Assembly: GCF_000164865.1 (NCBI RefSeq)
Contig: NC_014618.1
Location: forward strand, 1,488,001 to 1,552,000
Direction of reading: 5' to 3'
Length of the DNA stretch: 64,000 nucleotides
Source: [Enterobacter] lignolyticus SCF1
GTDB lineage: Bacteria > Pseudomonadota > Gammaproteobacteria > Enterobacterales > Enterobacteriaceae
Of the stretch, positions 32,285-41,218 are shown in pieces. The notes under the pieces were generated by a model. The model did not search any database. It was not told the origin of the DNA and saw only the letters and a program-made list of their open reading frames with translations. The translations under genes and the position numbers were made by a program. Each line of letters starts with the position of its first letter. Position 1 is the first letter of the stretch.

Positions 32285-32785
32285 ATGCACGAGAATCAAC
32301 AACCACAAACCGAGGCTTTTGAGCTGAGTGCGGCAGAGCGTGAGGCAATTGAGCACGAAAAGCACCACTACGAAGACCCGCGTGCGGCGTCCATTGAAGC
32401 GCTGAAGATTGTTCAAAAGCAGCGCGGCTGGGTGCCGGACGGCGCTATCTACGCCATTGCCGACGTGCTGGGTATCCCGGCAAGCGATGTCGAAGGCGTG
32501 GCAACGTTCTACAGCCAGATTTTCCGCCAGCCGGTTGGCCGCCACGTTATTCGTTACTGCGACAGCGTGGTATGCCATATCACCGGCTATCAGGGCATTC
32601 AGTCTGCGATTGAGCAGAAGCTCAACATCAAGCCGGGTCAAACCACGTTTGATGGCCGCTTCACTCTGCTGCCGACCTGCTGCCTCGGCAACTGCGACAA
32701 GGGGCCGACCATGATGATTGATGAGGATACTCACAGCCATCTGACGCCGGAAGCCATCCCCGATCTGCTGGAGCAGTATAAATGA
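32285..32785 (+). CDS. nuoE: NuoE, complex I 24-kDa [2Fe-2S] subunit
   Basis: NuoE holds the [2Fe-2S] cluster N1a next to FMN in the NADH dehydrogenase module. The four cysteine ligands are visible in CDSVVC and CCLGNC. Length is 166 residues, as in E. coli. It overlaps nuoF by ATGA. Confidence 0.97.
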   Translation: MHENQQPQTEAFELSAAEREAIEHEKHHYEDPRAASIEALKIVQKQRGWVPDGAIYAIADVLGIPASDVEGVATFYSQIFRQPVGRHVIRYCDSVVCHITGYQGIQSAIEQKLNIKPGQTTFDGRFTLLPTCCLGNCDKGPTMMIDEDTHSHLTPEAIPDLLEQYK

Positions 32786-34119
32786 AGAACATTATTCTGA
32801 CTCCCGAAACGCATCCGCTGACCTGGCGTCTGCGCGATGACCAACAGCCGGTATGGCTGGATGAGTATCAGGCGAAAAACGGCTATGCCGGCGCGCGTAA
32901 GGCGCTCTCCGGGATGGCGCCGGATGACATCGTCAGCGCGGTCAAAGACTCTGGCCTGAAAGGGCGCGGCGGCGCGGGCTTCTCCACCGGTCTGAAGTGG
33001 AGCCTGATGCCGAAAGACGAATCCATGAACATCCGTTACCTGCTGTGTAACGCCGATGAAATGGAGCCGGGCACCTATAAAGACCGTCTGCTGATGGAGC
33101 AGCTGCCGCACCTGCTGGTGGAAGGTATGCTGATTTCCGCGTTTGCGCTGAAAGCGTACCGCGGCTACATCTTCCTGCGCGGTGAATACATTGAAGCGGC
33201 GCAGAACCTGCGTCGCGCTATCGCTGAAGCAACCGAAGCCGGCCTGCTGGGGAAAAACATCCTCGGCACCGGCTTTGACTTCGAGCTGTTCGTGCACACC
33301 GGGGCAGGGCGTTACATCTGCGGTGAAGAAACCGCGCTGATTAACTCTCTGGAAGGCCGCCGCGCGAACCCGCGCTCCAAGCCGCCGTTCCCGGCAAGCT
33401 CTGGCGCCTGGGGCAAGCCGACCTGCGTCAACAACGTTGAAACCCTGTGCAACGTGCCGGCCATCCTCGCCAACGGCGTGGAGTGGTACCAGAACATTTC
33501 GAAAAGCAAAGATGCGGGCACCAAGCTGATGGGCTTCTCCGGCCGCGTGAAGAACCCGGGCCTGTGGGAGCTGCCGTTTGGCACCACCGCGCGCGAGATC
33601 CTCGAAGATTACGCGGGCGGCATGCGCGATGGCCTGAAGTTCAAAGCCTGGCAGCCGGGCGGCGCGGGGACCGACTTCCTGACCGAAGCGCACCTCGACC
33701 TGCCGATGGAGTTTGAAAGCATTGGTAAAGCAGGCAGCCGTCTGGGTACGGCGCTGGCGATGGCCGTCGACCACGAGATAGGCATGGTATCGCTGGTGCG
33801 TAACCTGGAAGAGTTCTTCGCCCGCGAATCCTGCGGCTGGTGTACGCCATGCCGCGACGGTTTGCCGTGGAGCGTGAAGATCCTGCGTGCGCTGGAGCGC
33901 GGCGAAGGCCAGCCGGGGGATATCGAAACGCTTGAGCAGCTGTGCCGCTTCCTCGGCCCGGGCAAGACCTTCTGTGCGCATGCGCCAGGCGCGGTCGAAC
34001 CGCTGCAGAGCGCGATTAAATATTTCCGCGACGAATTCGAGGCTGGCATTAAGCAGCAGTTCAGCAATACCCATTTAATTGACGGTATTCAGCCGAACCT
34101 GCTTAAAACGCGCTGGTAA
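32782..34119 (+). CDS. nuoF: NuoF, NADH- and FMN-binding complex I subunit
   Basis: NuoF oxidises NADH with FMN and passes electrons to [4Fe-4S] cluster N3. The FMN/NADH site includes GLKGRGGAGFSTGLKW (near residue 60) and GAGRYICGEETALINSLEG. Cluster N3 cysteines occur in SCGWCTPCRDG and KTFCAHA. Its 445 residues equal E. coli. The ATG sits in the nuoE stop overlap. Confidence 0.98.
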   Translation: MKNIILTPETHPLTWRLRDDQQPVWLDEYQAKNGYAGARKALSGMAPDDIVSAVKDSGLKGRGGAGFSTGLKWSLMPKDESMNIRYLLCNADEMEPGTYKDRLLMEQLPHLLVEGMLISAFALKAYRGYIFLRGEYIEAAQNLRRAIAEATEAGLLGKNILGTGFDFELFVHTGAGRYICGEETALINSLEGRRANPRSKPPFPASSGAWGKPTCVNNVETLCNVPAILANGVEWYQNISKSKDAGTKLMGFSGRVKNPGLWELPFGTTAREILEDYAGGMRDGLKFKAWQPGGAGTDFLTEAHLDLPMEFESIGKAGSRLGTALAMAVDHEIGMVSLVRNLEEFFARESCGWCTPCRDGLPWSVKILRALERGEGQPGDIETLEQLCRFLGPGKTFCAHAPGAVEPLQSAIKYFRDEFEAGIKQQFSNTHLIDGIQPNLLKTRW

Positions 34120-34152
34120 TCTAAAGAATTATTTATTTTTGGAAGCACGCTA

Positions 34153-36879
34153 ATGGCTACGATTCATGTAGACGGCAAAGAATATGAGGTCAACGGGGCG
34201 GACAACCTGCTAGAGGCTTGTCTTTCCTTAGGCCTTGATATTCCATACTTTTGCTGGCATCCGGCGCTGGGAAGCGTTGGCGCCTGCCGCCAGTGTGCGG
34301 TGAAGCAATATCAAAACGCGGAAGACACGCGTGGCCGCCTGGTGATGTCCTGTATGACCCCGGCATCCGACGGCACCTTTATTTCTATTGATGACGAAGA
34401 AGCGAAGCAGTTCCGCGAAAGCGTGGTCGAGTGGTTGATGACCAACCACCCGCACGACTGTCCGGTCTGCGAAGAGGGCGGCAACTGCCACCTGCAGGAT
34501 ATGACCGTGATGACCGGTCATAGCTTCCGTCGCTATCGTTTCACCAAGCGTACCCACCGCAACCAGGATCTGGGGCCGTTCATCTCTCACGAAATGAACC
34601 GCTGCATCGCCTGCTATCGCTGTGTGCGTTACTACAAAGACTATGCTGACGGTACCGATCTTGGCGTCTACGGCGCGCACGATAACGTCTACTTCGGTCG
34701 CCCGGAGGACGGGGTGCTGGAGAGCGAATTCTCCGGCAACCTGGTGGAAATCTGCCCGACCGGCGTCTTCACCGATAAGACCCACTCCGAGCGCTACAAC
34801 CGTAAATGGGATATGCAGTTTGCGCCGAGCATCTGCCAGCAGTGCTCCATCGGCTGCAACACCAGCCCGGGCGAACGCTATGGCGAACTGCGTCGTATCG
34901 AAAACCGTTACAACGGTACCGTTAACCACTACTTCCTGTGCGACCGCGGTCGTTTCGGCTATGGCTATGTGAACCTGAAAGACCGTCCGCGTCAGCCGGT
35001 TCAGCGCCGTGGCGATGACCTGATCGCCCTCAACGCCGAGCAGGCGATGCAGGGCGCGGCGGATATTCTGCGCCAGTCGAAGAAAGTGATCGGCATCGGC
35101 TCCCCGCGCGCCAGCGTAGAAAGCAACTTTGCGCTGCGCGAGCTGGTCGGGGCGGAAAACTTCTATACCGGCATCGCGAAAGGCGAGCAGGAACGTCTGC
35201 AGCTGGCGCTGAAAGTGCTGCGCGAAGGCGGTATCCACACCCCAGCGCTGCGTGAAATCGAATCTTACGATGCGGTACTGGTGCTGGGTGAAGATATCAC
35301 GCAGACCGGCGCCCGCGTTGCGCTGGCGGTTCGCCAGGCGGTGAAAGGCAAAGCGCGTGAGATGGCGGCGGCACAGAAAGTGGCTGACTGGCAGATTGCG
35401 GCAATCCTCAACATCGGCCAGCGCGCGAAGCATCCGCTGTTCGTGACCAACGTCGATAACACCCGTCTGGACGATGTCGCTGCGTGGACCTACTGCGCGC
35501 CGGTTGAAGATCAGGCGCGCTTAGGTTTCGCCATCGCCCACGGCCTGGATGCTACCGCGCCGGCTGTCGAGGGGTTAAGCAACGACCTGAAAGGCAAAGT
35601 GGACGTTATCGTGCAGGCGCTGGCAGGGGCGAAGAAACCGCTGATCGTGTCCGGCACCAACGCCGGCAGCCTTGACGTACTGCACGCTGCGGCGAACGTC
35701 GCGAAAGCGCTGAAGGCCCGCGGTTCAGACGTCGGCGTGACCATGATTGCCCGCGCGGTCAACAGCGTTGGCCTTGGCATGATTGGCGGCGGCTCGCTTG
35801 ACGAAGCGCTGAACGAGCTGGAAACCGGCGCGGCAGATGCGGTCGTGGTTCTGGAAAACGATCTGCATCGTCACGCTTCCGCCGCCCGCGTTGACGCGGC
35901 GCTGGCGAAGGCGCCGCTGGTGATGGTTATCGACCATCAGCGCACCGCAATTATGGAGAAAGCCCATCTGGTGCTCTCCGCCGCAAGCTTTGCCGAAAGC
36001 GACGGTACCGTTATCAACAACGAAGGCCGCGCTCAGCGTTTCTTCCAGGTTTACGACCCGGCTTACTACGACAGCAAGACCATCATGCTGGAAAGCTGGC
36101 GCTGGCTGCATTCGCTGCACAGCACCGTCGAAAACCGCGAAGTGGACTGGACGCAGCTTGATCACGTGATTGACGCCGCCGTCGAGAAGCTGCCGCAGCT
36201 GGCGGGCATTAAAGATGCCGCGCCGGATGCGTCGTTCCGTATTCGCGGTCAGAAGCTGGCGCGTGAACCGCATCGCTACAGCGGCCGTACCGCTATGCGC
36301 GCTAACATCAGCGTGCACGAGCCGCGTCAGCCGCAGGATAAAGACACCATGTTCGCCTTCTCAATGGAAGGGAACAACCAGCCGTCAGCGCCGCGTTCAC
36401 AGATTCCGTTCGCCTGGGCGCCGGGCTGGAACTCCCCGCAGGCATGGAACAAGTTCCAGACCGAAGTGGGCGGCCATCTGCGTCACGGCGATCCGGGCGT
36501 ACGTCTGATCGAAGCGTCGGCCTCGGGTCTTGATTACTACACCCACGTTCCGGCGAGCTTCCAGGCGCAGGACGGCAGCTGGCGTATCGCGCCGTACTAC
36601 CATCTGTTCGGTAGCGACGAGATGTCCCAGCGCTCACCGGTGTTCCAGAGCCGCATGCCGCAGCCGTACATCACGCTTAACCCGACGGATGCCGCGAAGC
36701 TTGGCGTGAACGCGGGCGCGAAGCTGGCCTTTAGCTTCGACGGCCAGACCATCAGCCTGCCGCTTATCCTGTCTGATGGGCTGACGGCAGGGCAGGTGGG
36801 TCTGCCGATGGGCTTACCGGGCATTGCGCCGGTTCTGGCGGGCGCACGTCTTGACAATCTGCAGGAGGCACAAGCATGA
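34153..36879 (+). CDS. nuoG: NuoG, complex I 75-kDa iron-sulfur subunit
   Basis: NuoG is the largest peripheral subunit, with clusters N1b, N4, N5 and the extra N7. The N-terminal ferredoxin domain shows CWHPALGSVGACRQC; the His-Cys set is HDCPVCEEGGNCHLQD; CIACYRCVRYY and CPTGVF give N4; CQQCSIGCN gives N7. A molybdopterin-oxidoreductase-like domain without cofactor occupies about residues 220-800. Length is 908, the E. coli value. It overlaps nuoH by four bases. Confidence 0.98.
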   Translation: MATIHVDGKEYEVNGADNLLEACLSLGLDIPYFCWHPALGSVGACRQCAVKQYQNAEDTRGRLVMSCMTPASDGTFISIDDEEAKQFRESVVEWLMTNHPHDCPVCEEGGNCHLQDMTVMTGHSFRRYRFTKRTHRNQDLGPFISHEMNRCIACYRCVRYYKDYADGTDLGVYGAHDNVYFGRPEDGVLESEFSGNLVEICPTGVFTDKTHSERYNRKWDMQFAPSICQQCSIGCNTSPGERYGELRRIENRYNGTVNHYFLCDRGRFGYGYVNLKDRPRQPVQRRGDDLIALNAEQAMQGAADILRQSKKVIGIGSPRASVESNFALRELVGAENFYTGIAKGEQERLQLALKVLREGGIHTPALREIESYDAVLVLGEDITQTGARVALAVRQAVKGKAREMAAAQKVADWQIAAILNIGQRAKHPLFVTNVDNTRLDDVAAWTYCAPVEDQARLGFAIAHGLDATAPAVEGLSNDLKGKVDVIVQALAGAKKPLIVSGTNAGSLDVLHAAANVAKALKARGSDVGVTMIARAVNSVGLGMIGGGSLDEALNELETGAADAVVVLENDLHRHASAARVDAALAKAPLVMVIDHQRTAIMEKAHLVLSAASFAESDGTVINNEGRAQRFFQVYDPAYYDSKTIMLESWRWLHSLHSTVENREVDWTQLDHVIDAAVEKLPQLAGIKDAAPDASFRIRGQKLAREPHRYSGRTAMRANISVHEPRQPQDKDTMFAFSMEGNNQPSAPRSQIPFAWAPGWNSPQAWNKFQTEVGGHLRHGDPGVRLIEASASGLDYYTHVPASFQAQDGSWRIAPYYHLFGSDEMSQRSPVFQSRMPQPYITLNPTDAAKLGVNAGAKLAFSFDGQTISLPLILSDGLTAGQVGLPMGLPGIAPVLAGARLDNLQEAQA

Positions 36880-37853
36880 GTTGGTTGACGCCGGATCTTA
36901 TCGACATTCTGTTAAGTATCCTGAAAGCGGTTGTCATTCTGCTGGTGGTGGTCACCTGCGGCGCGTTTATGAGCTTTGGCGAACGTCGTCTGCTCGGTCT
37001 GTTCCAGAACCGTTACGGACCGAACCGCGTAGGCTGGGGGGGCTCACTCCAGCTGGTCGCGGACATGATCAAGATGTTCTTTAAAGAAGACTGGATCCCG
37101 CGCTTCTCCGATCGCGTGATCTTTACGCTGGCGCCGATGATCGCATTTACCTCGCTGCTGCTGGCCTTTGCCATTGTGCCGGTCAGCCCGAGCTGGGTGG
37201 TGGCGGATCTCAACATCGGGATCCTGTTCTTCCTGATGATGGCGGGTCTCGCGGTGTATGCCGTGCTGTTCGCCGGCTGGTCGAGCAACAACAAATACTC
37301 GCTGCTGGGTGCGATGCGCGCGTCTGCGCAGACGCTCAGCTACGAAGTGTTCCTTGGTCTTTCCCTGATGGGCGTTGTGGCGCAGGCCGGTTCATTCAAT
37401 ATGACCGACATCGTCAACAACCAGGCTCACCTGTGGAACATCATCCCGCAGTTCTTCGGCTTCGTGACTTTCGCTATCGCGGGCGTTGCGGTCTGTCACC
37501 GCCACCCGTTTGACCAGCCGGAAGCGGAGCAGGAGCTGGCTGATGGTTACCACATTGAATATTCCGGCATGAAGTTCGGTCTGTTCTTCGTGGGCGAGTA
37601 CATCGGTATCGTCACCGTATCAGCGCTTATCGTGACGCTGTTCTTCGGTGGCTGGCACGGCCCGTTCTTACCGCCGTTCATCTGGTTCGCGCTGAAAACC
37701 GCGTTCTTCATGATGATGTTCATTTTGATTCGCGCCTCATTACCGCGTCCGCGTTATGACCAGGTAATGTCCTTCGGCTGGAAAGTATGCCTGCCGCTGA
37801 CGCTCATCAATCTGCTGGTAACTGCGGCTGTCATTCTCTGGCAGGCGCAATAA
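36876..37853 (+). CDS. nuoH: NuoH, complex I membrane subunit at the quinone channel
   Basis: NuoH links the quinone pocket to the proton-pumping arm. It has eight predicted membrane helices in 325 residues. Conserved loops include GERRLLGLFQNRYGPNRVGW (near residue 35) and HPFDQPEAEQELADGYHIEY (near 205), which carry charged residues of the E-channel. It starts in the nuoG stop overlap and lies 14 bases before nuoI. Confidence 0.97.
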   Translation: MSWLTPDLIDILLSILKAVVILLVVVTCGAFMSFGERRLLGLFQNRYGPNRVGWGGSLQLVADMIKMFFKEDWIPRFSDRVIFTLAPMIAFTSLLLAFAIVPVSPSWVVADLNIGILFFLMMAGLAVYAVLFAGWSSNNKYSLLGAMRASAQTLSYEVFLGLSLMGVVAQAGSFNMTDIVNNQAHLWNIIPQFFGFVTFAIAGVAVCHRHPFDQPEAEQELADGYHIEYSGMKFGLFFVGEYIGIVTVSALIVTLFFGGWHGPFLPPFIWFALKTAFFMMMFILIRASLPRPRYDQVMSFGWKVCLPLTLINLLVTAAVILWQAQ

Positions 37854-37867
37854 GGGGCTAAAAGACC

Positions 37868-38410
37868 ATGACCTTAAAAGAAATATTGGTAGGCTTCGGC
37901 ACCCAGGTACGCAGCATCTGGATGATCGGCCTGCACGCGTTTGCCAAACGCGAAACCCAGATGTATCCGGAAGAGCCGGTATATCTGCCGCCGCGCTACC
38001 GTGGCCGTATCGTGCTGACGCGCGATCCGGACGGTTCCGAGCGCTGCGTTGCCTGTAACCTGTGCGCGGTAGCCTGTCCGGTCGGCTGTATCTCTTTGCA
38101 GAAAGCAGAGATGCAGGACGGCCGCTGGTATCCGGAGTTCTTCCGCATTAACTTCTCACGCTGCATTTTCTGCGGCCTGTGCGAAGAAGCGTGCCCGACC
38201 ACGGCGATTCAGTTGACCCCGGACTTCGAGCTGGGCGAGTACAAGCGTCAGGATCTGGTGTACGAGAAAGAGGATCTGCTGATTTCCGGTCCGGGCAAAT
38301 ACCCGGAATATAACTTCTACCGGATGGCGGGTATGGCAATCGACGGCAAAGATAAGGGCGAAGCGGAAAACGAAGCTAAACCTATCGACGTCAAGAGCCT
38401 GTTACCGTAA
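37868..38410 (+). CDS. nuoI: NuoI, complex I subunit with two [4Fe-4S] clusters
   Basis: NuoI carries clusters N6a and N6b between NuoG and NuoB. Two ferredoxin motifs are seen: CVACNLCAVACPVGC and CIFCGLCEEACPTTA. Length is 180 residues, as in E. coli, with an N-terminal amphipathic helix that rests on the membrane arm. nuoJ starts 11 bases after the stop behind GGAGAGGGG. Confidence 0.98.
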   Translation: MTLKEILVGFGTQVRSIWMIGLHAFAKRETQMYPEEPVYLPPRYRGRIVLTRDPDGSERCVACNLCAVACPVGCISLQKAEMQDGRWYPEFFRINFSRCIFCGLCEEACPTTAIQLTPDFELGEYKRQDLVYEKEDLLISGPGKYPEYNFYRMAGMAIDGKDKGEAENEAKPIDVKSLLP

Positions 38411-38421
38411 GGAGAGGGGCA

Positions 38422-38976
38422 ATGGAATTCGCTTTTTATATCTGTGGCCTCATCGCCATCCTGGCCACCCTGCGGGTCATCACGCACACCAATCCGGTGC
38501 ATGCGCTGCTGTACCTGATCATCTCCCTGCTGGCGATCGCCGGGGTGTTCTTCTCGCTCGGCGCGTACTTCGCCGGTGCGCTGGAGATCATCGTCTACGC
38601 CGGGGCGATTATGGTGCTGTTCGTCTTCGTCGTGATGATGCTGAACCTGGGCGGCTCTGAAATTGAGCAGGAGCGCCAGTGGCTGAAGCCGCAGGTGTGG
38701 ATTGGTCCGGGCATCCTGTCGGTCGTTCTGCTGGCGGTTATCGTCTACGGCATCATTGGTCTGAACGATCAGGGTATCGACGGCAACGCTATCGGCGCGA
38801 AAGAAGTCGGTATCGCCCTGTTTGGTCCGTACGTACTGGCGGTGGAACTGGCTTCCATGCTGCTGCTGGCGGGTCTGGTCGTCGCCTTCCACCTCGGACG
38901 TGAAGAACGTCAGGGCGAAGTGCTGAGCAACCGCTCTAACGACAGCGCGAAAAGAAAAACGGAGGAGCACGCATGA
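38422..38976 (+). CDS. nuoJ: NuoJ, complex I membrane subunit J
   Basis: NuoJ has five membrane helices; the third contains the pi-bulge region involved in coupling (GALEIIVYAGAIMVLFVFVV near residues 53-72). Its 184 residues equal E. coli, with a charged C-terminal tail. It overlaps nuoK in ATGA. Confidence 0.97.
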   Translation: MEFAFYICGLIAILATLRVITHTNPVHALLYLIISLLAIAGVFFSLGAYFAGALEIIVYAGAIMVLFVFVVMMLNLGGSEIEQERQWLKPQVWIGPGILSVVLLAVIVYGIIGLNDQGIDGNAIGAKEVGIALFGPYVLAVELASMLLLAGLVVAFHLGREERQGEVLSNRSNDSAKRKTEEHA

Positions 38977-39275
38977 TCCCCTTAACACATGGACTGATCC
39001 TCGCGGCTGTCTTATTCGTCCTGGGGTTAACCGGTCTGGTTATCCGCCGCAATCTGCTGTTTATGCTGATCGGCCTGGAAATCATGATCAACGCCGCTGC
39101 GCTGGCCTTTGTGGTCGCCGGCAGCTACTGGGGCCAGACCGACGGTCAGGTGATGTATATCCTCGCTATCAGCCTTGCGGCTGCCGAGGCGAGTATTGGC
39201 CTGGCGCTGTTGCTGCAGCTCCATCGTCGCCGCCAGAACCTGAACATCGATTCAGTAAGTGAGTTGCGTGGATGA
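38973..39275 (+). CDS. nuoK: NuoK, complex I membrane subunit K
   Basis: NuoK is a 100-residue, three-helix, MrpC-like subunit. Two glutamates essential for coupling are present: one in LIGLEIMINAA (about residue 36) and one in AAAEASIGLAL (about 72). It overlaps both nuoJ and nuoL by four bases. Confidence 0.97.
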   Translation: MIPLTHGLILAAVLFVLGLTGLVIRRNLLFMLIGLEIMINAAALAFVVAGSYWGQTDGQVMYILAISLAAAEASIGLALLLQLHRRRQNLNIDSVSELRG

Positions 39276-41113
39276 ACATGCTTGCCTTAACCATTCTTCT
39301 GCCATTGATTGGCTTTGTTCTGCTGGCCTTCTCCCGCGGCCGCTGGTCGGAAAACCTTTCCGCGACCGTCGGCGTAGGGTCTGTGGGCCTGGCGGCGCTG
39401 GTGACGGCGTTTGTCGGCGTTGATTTCTTCGCTAACGGCAAACAGGCAATCAGCCAGCCGCTGTGGACCTGGATGTCGGTCGGTGATTTCAACATCGGCG
39501 TCAACCTGGTGCTCGACGGCCTGTCGCTGACCATGCTCTCCGTGGTCACCGGCGTGGGCTTCCTGATCCACATGTTCGCCTCCTGGTACATGCGCGGTGA
39601 AGAGGGCTATTCCCGTTTCTTCGCTTACACCAACCTGTTCATCGCGAGCATGGTGGTACTGGTGCTGGCGGACAACCTGCTGCTGATGTATCTCGGCTGG
39701 GAAGGCGTGGGCCTGTGCTCCTACCTGCTGATCGGCTTCTACTATACCGATCCGAAAAACGGCGCCGCAGCGATGAAAGCGTTCATCGTGACCCGCGTGG
39801 GTGACGTATTCCTCGCTTTCGCTCTGTTCATTCTCTACAACGAGCTCGGCACCCTGAACTTCCGCGAAATGGTTGAACTGGCGCCAGCGCACTTTGCTAA
39901 CGGCAGCACCATGCTGCAGTGGGCGACGCTGCTGCTGCTGGGCGGCGCGGTCGGTAAATCGGCGCAGCTACCGTTGCAGACCTGGCTTGCGGACGCGATG
40001 GCGGGCCCAACGCCGGTTTCTGCGCTGATCCACGCGGCAACCATGGTTACCGCGGGCGTGTACCTGATCGCCCGTACCCATGGCCTGTTCCTGATGACGC
40101 CGGAAATTCTGCATCTGGTCGGTATCGTGGGTGCGGTCACGCTGGTGCTGGCAGGTTTCGCCGCGCTGGTGCAGACCGATATCAAACGCGTGCTGGCGTA
40201 CTCCACCATGAGCCAGATTGGCTACATGTTCCTGGCGCTTGGCGTCCAGGCGTGGGATGCGGCGATTTTCCACCTGATGACCCATGCGTTCTTCAAGGCG
40301 CTGCTGTTCCTGGCATCCGGTTCGGTGATTCTCGCCTGCCATCACGAGCAGAACATCTTCAAGATGGGCGGCCTGCGTAAGTCTATTCCGCTGGTTTATG
40401 TCTGCTTCCTGGTGGGCGGCGCCGCGCTGTCCGCGCTGCCGCTGATTACCGCGGGCTTCTTCAGTAAAGACGAAATTCTGGCAGGCGCGATGGCCAACGG
40501 CCACATCAACCTGATGATTGCCGGTCTGGTCGGGGCCTTTATGACCTCGCTCTACACCTTCCGCATGATCTTTATCGTCTTCCACGGTAAAGAGCAGATC
40601 CACGCGCATGCAGGGAAGGGGATTACCCATCACCTGCCGCTGATCGTGCTGCTGATCCTGTCCACCTTCGTGGGCGCGATGATTGTGCCGCCGCTGCAGG
40701 GCGTACTGCCGCAGACAACCGAACTTGAGCACGGTCGTGTGATGACTCTGGAAATAACGTCTGGCGTTGTCGCGATTGCCGGGATCCTGATTGCCGCATG
40801 GCTGTGGCTGGGTCAACGCGCGTTGGTGACTTCGATTGCCAACAGCGCGCCGGGCCGTCTGCTGGGCACCTGGTGGTTCAATGCCTGGGGCTTCGACTGG
40901 CTGTATGACAAAGTGTTCGTTAAGCCGTTCCTCGGCGTGGCGTGGCTGCTTAAGCGCGACCCGCTGAATGCGCTGATGAACGTGCCGGCGATTCTGTCCC
41001 GCTTTGCAGGCAAAGGTCTGCTGTTTAGCGAGAACGGATACCTGCGCTGGTACGTTGCCTCCATGAGCATCGGTGCGGTTGTCGTGCTGGCATTGCTGAT
41101 GGTATTGCGTTGA
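39272..41113 (+). CDS. nuoL: NuoL, distal antiporter-like proton-pumping subunit
   Basis: NuoL is the most distal Mrp-type antiporter-like subunit, with a long lateral helix at its C-terminus (about residues 520-590). Key residues appear in LYLGWEGVGLCSYLLIGFYY (proton-channel glutamate near residue 144) and KSAQLPLQTWLADAMAGPTP (central lysine near 229). Length 613 equals E. coli. A perfect hairpin lies in the 105-base gap before nuoM. Confidence 0.98.
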   Translation: MNMLALTILLPLIGFVLLAFSRGRWSENLSATVGVGSVGLAALVTAFVGVDFFANGKQAISQPLWTWMSVGDFNIGVNLVLDGLSLTMLSVVTGVGFLIHMFASWYMRGEEGYSRFFAYTNLFIASMVVLVLADNLLLMYLGWEGVGLCSYLLIGFYYTDPKNGAAAMKAFIVTRVGDVFLAFALFILYNELGTLNFREMVELAPAHFANGSTMLQWATLLLLGGAVGKSAQLPLQTWLADAMAGPTPVSALIHAATMVTAGVYLIARTHGLFLMTPEILHLVGIVGAVTLVLAGFAALVQTDIKRVLAYSTMSQIGYMFLALGVQAWDAAIFHLMTHAFFKALLFLASGSVILACHHEQNIFKMGGLRKSIPLVYVCFLVGGAALSALPLITAGFFSKDEILAGAMANGHINLMIAGLVGAFMTSLYTFRMIFIVFHGKEQIHAHAGKGITHHLPLIVLLILSTFVGAMIVPPLQGVLPQTTELEHGRVMTLEITSGVVAIAGILIAAWLWLGQRALVTSIANSAPGRLLGTWWFNAWGFDWLYDKVFVKPFLGVAWLLKRDPLNALMNVPAILSRFAGKGLLFSENGYLRWYVASMSIGAVVVLALLMVLR

Positions 41114-41119
41114 TACGTT

Positions 41120-41138
41120 GGGGAGGATTTTCCTCCCC
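41120..41138 (+). other. Perfect hairpin in the nuoL-nuoM gap
   Basis: GGGGAGGA (41120-41127) and TCCTCCCC (41131-41138) form an 8-bp stem with a 3-base loop, seven bases past the nuoL stop. No T-run follows, so it is not a full terminator; it may stabilise the upstream mRNA or mask purine-rich ribosome-site-like sequence. Confidence 0.6.
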
Positions 41139-41218
41139 AGTAGAGAAATGTTGTGCTGTTTTCCTGTTCTGGCTGACGCTTGCCGTTACCGGATAGCTTA
41201 ATAAGGAAATGAATTGCC

